From contig JAQMRL010000004.1 of assembly GCA_035578175.1 (NCBI GenBank), positions 37,750,901-37,814,900 of the forward strand: a DNA stretch of 64,000 nucleotides, in the 5' to 3' direction. A model generated the notes under the pieces. It saw nothing but the letters and a program-made list of their open reading frames with translations. It made no database searches and had not been told where the DNA came from. Below, piece after piece: positions 55,569 through 64,000 of the stretch. The position numbers were made by a program, and so were the translations under genes. The stretch's first letter is position 1. Each line of letters starts with the position of its first letter. This DNA comes from Catonia carolina. Taxonomy: Eukaryota > Arthropoda > Insecta > Hemiptera > Achilidae.

Positions 55569-56130
55569 TCCGATCGGCAAAATGATCAGGGTAAAACAAG
55601 GAATTTAATTTTAGTTTAGTTTGTTTATTTTTTTATCGGTACGGTAATTTTGTTAAATTGTTATTTAAAAACCTTGATCTAATATTAAATATTGATTCTT
55701 AAAAATGTTTGTATAAGTACAGTATTCATTACTCTAATATATTTTATCGGTTCATGATTTCAAACGAGAAACAATATGAGTTTTTTCTCACTTGGAATTA
55801 AGACAAAATGTAATAATATTGCAATTGCTTTTATGTAAAATTGTTAAAAATTTAAGCTGTGCAGTAAAGAAATAGCTTTTCTTTTTTATCTGAATTCAGC
55901 TGTACACTCACTGAAGCCTTAACAGTTACATCAGTTTACTTATGGAGTTATCATTTAAGATATTTTTTTATTGAATAGATTATCAATTTATTTCACAAAA
56001 TATGTAGAATTGATGAGGTTGATATATGAACATGGTCAAGTTGCCTTTTTGTATGGTAGAACTGTTTAATTTTTCGTTTCATTATCATTCTATTTCGGAG
56101 GAATAAAGTAGAATTACTCTTTTCTGTTTC
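55569..56130 (+). other. Probable KSR 3' UTR with poly(A) signal
   Basis: AT-rich sequence after the stop. The first AATAAA is at 56102-56107, followed by a T-rich stretch (56118-56137) as expected at a cleavage site. Repeat E begins soon after. Longer 3' UTRs using later signals cannot be ruled out. Confidence 0.5.
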
Positions 56131-56254
56131 TGTTTAGGAGTAATACTGCTTTATAATAAATTGCCCTTTTTCATAATGTTCCTAAAATATTCCTTAGAGT
56201 GCTCATAAAATATCACATCAATAAAAAAATACAAATTTATTACATCATAAGTCG

Positions 56255-56660
56255 GGATATGTTGATTCCAAATGTCTATACTTGAAAACATAATTGGTTT
56301 TAAGAATAGATGGTAAAAGTTGATTCCTTGATATCAATTCTCTAGTTTTCAAACTGTGGCAAAAATGCCGTAATTCCTAAGATAAAAGATATTAAATATT
56401 AATACAGTTGGGTAATTTTTACGCGGGGAAGTAAAATAAAAACTTTTCCATTTGAAAAATATTTTTTGAAAAATTGTTGTCATATTAAATAACTAATTCA
56501 ATGAATCTTAATCATAAACCGGATTCCGACAGTTCATTTTATGGCCATCCAGAAAAGGAGTGAGTACAAATGAATCGTTTATCGAACTATGGAAGAAGTT
56601 ATCATGATTCAATACACAACTAGTTTAAGAGATTGGGTTACTTGGTAAATAAATTGAAGT
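56255..56660 (-). repeat. Repeat E, copy 2 (inverted to copy 1)
   Basis: Reverse complement of 48361-48780 with many point changes: 'attccaaatgtc', 'gaactgtggcaaaaatg' type blocks, 'aagataaaagatattaaat', 'tgttgtcatatt', 'aatcttaatcata'. Copies sit about 8 kb apart, one in intron 12 and one downstream of the gene. Confidence 0.75.
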
Positions 56661-56741
56661 CTGTTATACGTTTGTACATGCATAGGTTTACTTCATATTT
56701 TATTTTTTTTATTTGTAAAAATTTAAGTTAGAGTTTTGTCC

Positions 56742-57672
56742 TTTGAAAGTAGTGAATTTTATTATACAACCTGACTCTGTGGTGAATGAAGTGAACGTGA
56801 CATGTGCAGGGTGGAAATATGTGTTTCTCAAGAGGGCCTTGTATACTGATAAACATACTTTTCAACTCTGTAAGATAGACAATGGTAAAACACCTCACTT
56901 CTCATTTTACTTAGTAAAACCTCTAGAGCAGCAGTTCTCAAAATTTTATTTCAAACATTCCCTATGTGGTTCAACTGTAAGCCATGCCCCCTTATATGTA
57001 TACAAGTGTGCATTTTTAATAACACTTACTGGTAATTTTTATTTAAGTTACATGTTTAAAGCCTTTTGGGAAAATGATTTCAAAATGAAATAATTACAAA
57101 CAGAACAGGATATGTATTTTTAATAAGTACATATTGCCAAATATAACTCAAAACAAAAATTAAGACTATTAATGTGATGGAAGAGCCAATTTTTTTCTTG
57201 GCACAAAGCTTTCTGAAACATTGGAGTCAGTTCCGACATTGAAACTTTTAAGTTCTCTTGCCACATCTAATCTTGAATAATATTTGCTATTAATGGCAGC
57301 AAGAGTAAAAAATCCAGTTTCACAAGAATATGTAGTAATAAAGGGAATGAGTACGTATAAGTTATTTTTAACCGAAAAAGGGTATTCTTTACGGTCACTG
57401 ATCCAGGATGCATAAGTGAACGTTCCTTAAATTTTGTTTCCATGGCAGGGTCACTTTTAAGATCAGTGAGGTTTTCTTTGTCTTAAAAAAATTTCATTAA
57501 ATTTTATTAATAAAGAATATTCACTTTATTTAGTCGGTTTACACAAAACTTCATATATATTTTTAAACTAAGCTTTGCGCCTCCCCTTCCCAAACCCTCC
57601 ATTTGGCCACCACACTTTGAGAACCAATCCTCTAGAGGTTCAAACCAGCCTTTCAGCTGATGACCTAAACAA
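56742..57672 (-). repeat. Repeat B, copy 4 (truncated, split by a hAT)
   Basis: 56742-56928 plus 57630-57672 form the head-proximal half of repeat B in opposite orientation to the others. Here the conserved frame is on the + strand: 'VVNFIIQPDSVVNEVNVTCA', 'LYTDKHTFQL', 'FYLVKPLE'. The hAT at 56929 splits it at the palindrome 'cctctagagg'. The distal half is missing. Confidence 0.85.
56929..57629 (-). mobile_element. hAT element with exact 8-bp target duplication
   Basis: CTCTAGAG stands at both sides (56921-56928 and 57630-57637) and fits the hAT nTnnnnAn rule. Ends are 'cagcagttctcaaa' on the left and, inverted, 'gattggttctcaaa' on the right, near the hAT consensus CAGTGGTTCTCAAA. On the minus strand a degraded transposase end reads 'ENLTDLKSDPAMETKFKE', 'SFPLLLHILVKLDF' (from 'PF.TTYLCE.GF'), matching ZBED-type hATs. 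701 bp; dead. Confidence 0.92.
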
Positions 57673-59960
57673 CGACAACAACAATGCAAAACTATGAACC
57701 AAGTGAGTGTGTCGAAGTGCACTCAATATTACTTTGAGTGGTTTCAATTGATCAATCTGTGTTCTTTATCCTAGTAAAAGTAGAACTTCCGGGTACTGTT
57801 ACAAGCATGAGGTTATTAGAAGTGGTTAACTTGTGTTTTCATTGTTCGACCAAGTTGTTTCATTGCTCATATCGTGAAAATTACAATGTAAAAACGTAAT
57901 TTTTATCATTTCTAGCTTTACATTTCTTTGATTTTTGGTATCAAGAGTTAAAAAAATATTGATATTGGCACATTACTGTTTTAAAGTATTCCACTCTCAT
58001 CTTGGCTGTAAAATATAATTAATCAGCAATTCTAAGTATCATAATAAGCATTGATATTGATGAACAATATTCATAAAAAACTTTTTAGTGATTTTTTTTT
58101 CTAGAAACTAATGTTTGGCAATAATGCCCGTATTCCATTTAACTCCTCAATTTCAAAATAAGGATAAAACAAGATGTTTGTACACACAGCTAAAATACTT
58201 TGCAGTTGGTCTCAAATTTCTATACACATTGAATTTAAATAGCTTGACAAATTTTGGATATTTCCTTTCATGTAGAAGAGGAAGTCTTGTGAAGTTTGTA
58301 TTTGTGTTGTAGTGTCAAAGATATTTTTAGTTAAGTTTTTGCGTCGCTATTGATGGGATGCAAAATTCCTTTAGATGAATCTCTTTTTTAATGACTCGGG
58401 TTAAAATTTTAATTGAAAAAGTATTTTTTTATTTATGTTATTTAATTTAGAAAAGTTATTGAAATTGGATATTTTTTTAAACATTAAAAATTCTTAGGCT
58501 TCAGTGTTTATCCAATTAAAAAAGTTTTAAATTTTATTTGAGAATAGTGAATTCAAGTAGACTACCTTTTTTAATTTTGCAATTAAAATTTAAATAATAA
58601 AATTTCTGGTGTTATACACATTTTATAAATTATTATATTATTGATATAATTAATCATTATTACAATACTGTAAATTATCAATTTAAAATTTTTCAAAAGT
58701 TTCTTAAAGCATATTTATTTTGTGAATAATTAGTAAAAAGTTCATCATGAAGGTTGTCTAATTGATTTTTTAGTGTTTTGAGTATTTTTTATATTTTTGT
58801 AAAGTTTATACTGGTTGTATTATGTTGTGACTTAAAAAAAATTAAATTTATTAGTGTTATTAATACTTGATAATAGTCATCATCATAATCTATTAAGCCC
58901 AGATTTATTTCAGTTTTTTGTTTTTGAGAACAGTGGATTTCTGATAGGAAGTTTCTGTTAGATCAAGTGTTAATTATACAGAAAAATTAGCTTTGGATTG
59001 AAGTTAAATACTAAGTATTTAGTACCTAATCAAGCCTTAGGCCAAAATAAAGAACAACTCTTGCTTGCAGTGTGGTGAATCAAGATTAAAAAAATAGATA
59101 AAAATTTTCCATGTCTTGTTTGGAAAATTTTCCATGTCTTGTTTGTTTTTCCATCTAGTAATAACAAGAGTTGTGTAAACTTTACAAAAATAATAAAAGT
59201 AACGTGAAAACGTAAAAAATCTGTAACTATTTAGTAAATCATTACATATATGTTATATGTATATATATATATTGTATTATATTACATTATTCTAAAAAGA
59301 GCTTTAAAATATAACATTAAATAGAATTATTGTAAATATATATATATACATATATAAATAAGATTTGTTCCATCTTCGCTTTAAATTGTATGTAAATATT
59401 GTTGTAAATTTTCCCTCGTAACACTAATAAACACCCTCGCATACGTACAAAGATTTTATTTTTTTGATTATTTTAAAGAATAAATTAGTTCTGTATTACA
59501 GTACAGTTAAAACATTTCTTGATTTTTTTTAATAAAAAATTTTGGATTTCGTTTTTAATTTATTTGGTTGTAGGGGTATTTTTAGTTCAAAGAAAAATTT
59601 ATTTTTTCAATTATTATTTTTGATAAAATTGAATTTAACATTTTGAACCCTGAAATCATGTATTATACAGGCATGATATTTTGTGCAGTGATCAAACCCT
59701 CTGTGTTACATAAATTATTGTATGTAATTCCATTATCAATTTCAAATTACGTGTGCACTCGTCATTTGTCATGGTGTTGTTCCTTAGTTAATTTTGAACA
59801 AATGACTCGTTTTTCATTGCTATCTATCGAATGTTTTTGAAAATAATTAATAAAATTAATATTTGTCGGAGATGTTAGAAACTTCTTGAAATGGAGGTTA
59901 TGCCAGTGTTTTATTTTGTGCATGCATCTTGTTTTAACACTTTTATTATGTTTTTATTAT
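57673..59960 (+). other. Intergenic AT-rich DNA, no gene seen
   Basis: Contains a 23-bp tandem duplication near 59103-59150 ('aaattttccatgtcttgttt') and AT dinucleotide runs at 59245-59275 and 59335-59360. Nothing coding. Confidence 0.55.
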
Positions 59961-59965
59961 ATATA

Positions 59966-60657
59966 CAGGGCCATCTTAAAAGAATGTGGGGTTTTGAACA
60001 TGGATTAAATGAAAACAGAAATATTTACATAACTAAGCAATTTCAATACATGCACCTTTGGTCGCTTGCCAAATGTCCAGTCAGTACTCAGTTTCTGATC
60101 AAATGTTAATTAACATATCTTCTTTTATGGTTGTCAATGCTTCATTAATTATTTGCTTTAATATTTTAATATAATATTCTTGAATAAACAATGTTTTTGA
60201 TACACCTCCGCATAAAAAAATCGAAAGGTGTTAGGTCTGGACTCTGTGAAGGCCAGAGTATAATATAATGGGTCTTTGCTGGCTTATCCATCAATGTGGA
60301 AATTTTTCATTCAAAGCCTGGGTAACAAATGCATTAAACTGTATGGCTGTGTCATCTTGTTTGAACCAACAACATTTTCATGTGGATTTTTTCCATAATC
60401 TCGTCGAAATGTACATTGAATTGAAATTAAAGACTTTAATTCAGCCAACTATAGAACACTTCTTTTTGCCTTTTCTTTATCAGTGACCATAGTCTAAAAA
60501 GACCAAAACAACATTATAAAACTTTAAGTTGAGGTTAGAACTGCTGTTACACAAATTTTCGGGTTGGAGACTATCAGAGGTACCAATAAAACATCTCAAA
60601 ATTTCCTTATTCTCTTTTTCTGAATAACTGCAACCTACATTCTTTTATGATGACCTG
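59966..60657 (-). mobile_element. Decayed IS630/mariner-superfamily element
   Basis: Ends are 'cagggccatcttaaaagaat' on the left and, inverted, 'caggtcatcataaaagaatg' on the right. On the minus strand, traces read 'AFVTQALNEKFPHW', 'TPFDFFM'-like and 'FMRRCIKNIVYS', corresponding to 'PRSPDLTPLDFFLWGYVK..VY' in insect elements of this group. No intact frame. Confidence 0.65.
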
Positions 60658-60659
60658 CA

Positions 60660-62646
60660 TTGGAATCAATAGCATTTTATGCTTCAGATTTCATAAAATT
60701 ATCATACACTTCATTACTTTATCATATGAAAACCAGTTGTATAAGCAATGGTGTAACCTTTAACAATTTTTTCTTGAAAATTTTTCTTCATTTTCAAAAC
60801 TTTGTAAATGCTACGGTTTGTAAAATACCTATTTTAATATAATGTATTAAAATAGTTATTATTTTATTTTATTTTTAACGGTGTACGTAACGCAAACTTA
60901 CGACAAAAATGAAATGTATGACAAATTTTTTATTATACCTCACAAAGCGTCAGGTTCCATGAAATTAAACGTTCAGGGTTCAAATTGTTATAATGGAATG
61001 TTGATATTTTTAAGTCTGTTTCTAAAAATAACTAAAAATTTAGGTAAGAATTTTTTTTAAAAATATGTTCTTGTATTACATCCAGCTATTAAGCATAATA
61101 ATTATGGCTAATGTAGACGGTGGAAAAGTGATAGATGAAAATTGATTTTGAAAAAAGTGCCAGACTTGACAGGAAATTTTGAATAGTTGTAATAATTTTG
61201 CTTAATTTTATTATTATAAAATTATGATCGTATTTTTAATAAGCTTTTGAAGTCTTAGTAGCTGTAAATATATCAACATTAAATTCTCTAATATTATTCT
61301 TAATATTTACTTGGTTAAAAATTTATTGTTATTTAAATCATTAAAATATAACTGATTTAATCATGTGCAGTTTGTACGAGAGTGTTGTGTTGCCTTTTGT
61401 AAATTAAAAATGATATTTAGATGTAATTTTTAAATATTGTATTATAAATTATACTTATAATTATTAATTATCATAATGATCATTCCAAAGATGTGTATTA
61501 TATTATTGTATTAAATGAAACGGTTTCCTTCTGCACTATCTTCTTATGCATTTTTTCTTGCTCTTTACGTTTATACTGTACGAAAAACAAAGAGCATTAG
61601 GTCCTAAAACCTCTTATGCCTATTAAAAAAAAAATAAAGGAACTTATAATCATTTTCTTATTCGTTCTGTTCATTATTATCTCAATCTCATTCTTAAATT
61701 TTCTCAAATAAATTCTAGAAAATACTTTTCATATTCTCTTGTATATTGTAAATAAGTGTATACATGTTTGTTTGTATAGAATGTATTTATCGGAATGTAT
61801 GTTTAATCTGACGGTTGACATTGTGATAACTTATAAAATTTTGATATTTGAGTTAGTTTATATAATTTCTCTTGCCTCCTTATTAATCTTTAATAGTACT
61901 TTCAAAACATTTTGATTTTTGAAAGGTTTTATGTAAAATTGAGAATTCAGTTAAGTATTTGTATAATTCATATGTTCATAAATATTGTAATTTAAAAAAA
62001 CCTTTTTTTATTTAACCAACAAAATGTTATATTTATTACTTATCATGGTTATTTTTTATGACTTGTATCCAGGAGTCTCCTAGAGGGAGTGTAGGACATG
62101 TCTAGAATTCATTAACCTAAGTATTTACACTGTTATTACCTAAATTTAAACAACTTACATGTGTACTTATTTCAAGTGTGTAATCGTGTAATATTTACTT
62201 GTTAGTACACAATTTTCTTCAGCGTAAATTTTGACATTTTTTTATTTTTAAAACAAAATAACTATTTAAGAAGGAATTCTTGTACACTGTGAAATGTCTT
62301 ATCAATCAAGTAACTTTTTCAGATTTTTTTTAAACAAATGAATATTAGCACAATGTTTTTTTAGATTGTGGTAATTTATTGATTTATTTCCTCCCTGCAT
62401 TAGTGTTTTTTGTTCAAACAAGTTATTATAGTGGTTGGCAACCTAATAATGAGGAGCATAATAATATTTTAATGTATAATGCACAGTCTTGTTCATTCTC
62501 AGTATTATGCATAAGCCTTAAGTTTCTTCTGCTGACAGCAACTTAATATAATTAACTTGCCGTGTACTTGAAATTTTTTTGTGTGGACTTAGACTGATTG
62601 ATCACTCATGAAATGACTAATACTGATCACTCATGATGATTAATAC
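60660..62646 (+). other. Intergenic AT-rich DNA with one SINE fragment
   Basis: A degenerate family A SINE tail lies at 61079-61185 on the minus strand ('ctatcacttttccacc', 'gtctacattagcc'). Nothing else is recognised. Confidence 0.5.
61079..61185 (-). repeat. SINE fragment (family A), degenerate
   Basis: The minus strand reads 'cctgtcaagtctggcac', a T-run, 'tcatctatcac', 'cgtctacattagcc'. It has the same order as the family A body; the tRNA head is gone. Confidence 0.55.
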
Positions 62647-63257
62647 TGTCACCGATCGAGGCCGACGATATGTGGCGAAATCTTGCTTGTTAGTTTGATG
62701 GTCCTGAGAAGGGCCGGGTGTGTTTTGTGGTTGGTCCTGAAAACGGCTGTTGTTGGTGATCGAAAGTGGCGAGCCGCCATGTTGGAAGCGGAACCAGAAG
62801 AGTGACAGCTTGGCTACCGGTTTCAGGCTTAGCCTTCCCTCGGCGGCAGTTGGGTCCCCACTGCAGCGTGACAGTGGTGGCCCCCAGAGCCCCGCAGTGT
62901 CAGGTTGGCCGATAGCGGGGCCGAGGCAGTTCTCTCTGGGTCGGCAAAGGCTGACCAGTGCGGGAATGTGCGTCCACCACCGGTAGCATAGACCAAGGAT
63001 GGAACGTCCAGTCTCGGCTGGGCTCTTCTTCTTGGGTCAGGAGCTCTTCTTCCTTGTTCTTCTCTGGTTGAGAGTTGATTGGAAAGTGTGTCTCGTGGCC
63101 ATTGCAGCGGCTTAAATACCCCTCCGGCGAGTCCACGTCATAGTGGAGGGGAGGCGCTGCTGACTTTGCGCGTCTGTAGCACTCAGACACGCTTCGCATG
63201 GCAGGCAGGTACTGGGACTGTCTGCAGGCGCTAATTTTGGTAGGGCAGTCGGCGACA
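62647..63257 (-). mobile_element. Solo LTR (611 bp) of an LTR retrotransposon
   Basis: Starts TGTCACCGA and ends TCGGCGACA, an imperfect inverted terminal repeat with TG...CA ends. Four-base target copies ATAC flank it (62643-62646 and 63258-63261). It is far GC-richer than its surroundings. On the minus strand a TATA-like 'ggggtatttaagccgc' (about 63109-63124) suggests a promoter and so minus orientation. No coding region or second LTR is in view. Two antisense frames inside it are not genes. Confidence 0.85.
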
Positions 63258-64000
63258 ATACCTAATGATTATATGACAATACCTGATTAAAATACCTAAT
63301 GATCAGAAATTAATTCACAGTGATATTCTTGCGCAAAATTAATTAATAAAAATATTTTTTTACAAGGATTTGATCCAGAGTGCTGCAATATCATACAACG
63401 TTTCTGCAAATAAAAGACCCACGTATGGATTGTTTGTAGTATCGGAAGCAGTTCTGTAGATTATTTACTACATTATTTATATTATATATTCTGTTTAAAG
63501 ATTAGACTAAAACTTCAAATTCCTTGATGTAAAATCAATATATCCATGATATTAGCTCTTGGAATAAAATTGTAACATTTAATCCAAGTTCTGTCAGGAT
63601 CGGGTTATAACAAATTATAGACAAACTTCTTTTTAAACTTATAACAGATATTTATTAACAGAATAATTATTACTCTTATCACTAATTAATATTGTAAAGG
63701 TAATTTACAAATTAATTACTTAACAAAATTAATTACAAAAATATTACTACAAACTTAAAGCTTAAACTAAATTTAACTGACAAAAAAATTGTTATTTGAA
63801 CACTTAATAATTGACTCTTACCTAGAACCAATTGTATACAATGTTTTCCGCACATAGACTTGATTTTTTTAATGTACTTGTTACGATGCATAAACAGGTT
63901 TGCAAACTAACAATTTAAAACAGCACTCACTTCATTCATGATCCAAGTTTCAACTGGCACTGGCTGACAGAGGAGTCAAATGTTTATGTAACCTTCCTTT
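63258..64000. other. Intergenic AT-rich DNA, no feature seen
   Basis: Contains a few 'atacctaatgat' repeats at 63258-63303, directly after the solo LTR. Otherwise unrecognised. Confidence 0.5.

Noticed and set aside
52998..54110. tRNA-like sequences with A and B boxes
   Set aside because: Heads are imperfect, do not close a full cloverleaf by eye, and continue into SINE bodies with repeated tails; they are SINEs, not tRNA genes. The same holds for 27407-27583.
62750..63199. Frames of 78 and 99 codons in GC-rich DNA
   Set aside because: Both fall inside the solo LTR; GC-rich sequence lacks stops by composition, and no retroelement protein motif is present.
1..64000. CRISPR array, bacterial operons, rRNA genes
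   Set aside because: None seen. Tandem units at 1-423 and 15405-17335 are 150-180 bp and degenerate, without CRISPR-type spacing.

Overview
The window is AT-rich animal DNA with GT-AG introns, no operons and a very high load of transposable-element (TE) relics. The TE types (mariner, pogo/Tigger, hAT, Helitron, non-LTR retrotransposons, tRNA-derived SINEs, a solo LTR) and the protein resemblances point to an insect, most likely a hemipteran. That placement is an inference, because no species-diagnostic sequence was recognised.

The one host gene is KSR (kinase suppressor of Ras), the RAF/MEK/ERK scaffold pseudokinase, on the + strand. I assembled 17 coding exons between 7587 and 55568. All splice phases agree and the total is 2,601 nt (866 codons plus stop). 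The order is CC-SAM region (exons 1-3), proline/serine-rich linker with a conserved KSKSHES 14-3-3-type motif (exons 4-6), C1 zinc-binding domain (exons 7-8), Ser/Pro-rich linker with an FKFP ERK-docking motif (exons 9-11), and kinase-like domain (exons 12-17). The lysine of the VAIK motif is kept, HRD is HKD as in other KSRs, and DFG and APE are intact.

Layout. 1-7330: upstream intergenic DNA with a partial foldback repeat, a dead mariner and a small inverted repeat next to CRE/NRF1-like motifs. 7330-55568: KSR. Intron 1 has retrotransposon tails, SINEs and repeat B. Intron 2 has a ~1.9-kb foldback, a Helitron and a dead mariner. Intron 3 has another repeat B. Intron 4 has an antisense ~4.7-kb non-LTR element with a SINE inserted in it. 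Intron 5 has a mariner inside repeat C. Intron 6 has a mariner, a MITE and a 2-kb foldback holding a pogo-like element. Intron 7 has repeat B and another transposase relic. Introns 10-12 have retrotransposon tails, a half MITE and repeat E. Intron 15 has a mariner split by a SINE. Intron 16 has two SINEs, repeat C, a Tigger-like element and a reverse-transcriptase relic. 55569-64000: 3' UTR, the inverted copy of repeat E, a hAT with an exact 8-bp target duplication inside repeat B, a mariner-superfamily relic and a 611-bp solo LTR.

No CRISPR array, rRNA, functional tRNA or second host gene was seen. The most unusual items are: repeat B, a ~390-bp repeat whose antisense strand keeps one reading frame across copies; the nested foldback/pogo element with many subterminal repeats; two possible extra KSR exons; and ETS-like octamers amplified by a foldback inside this MAPK-pathway gene.
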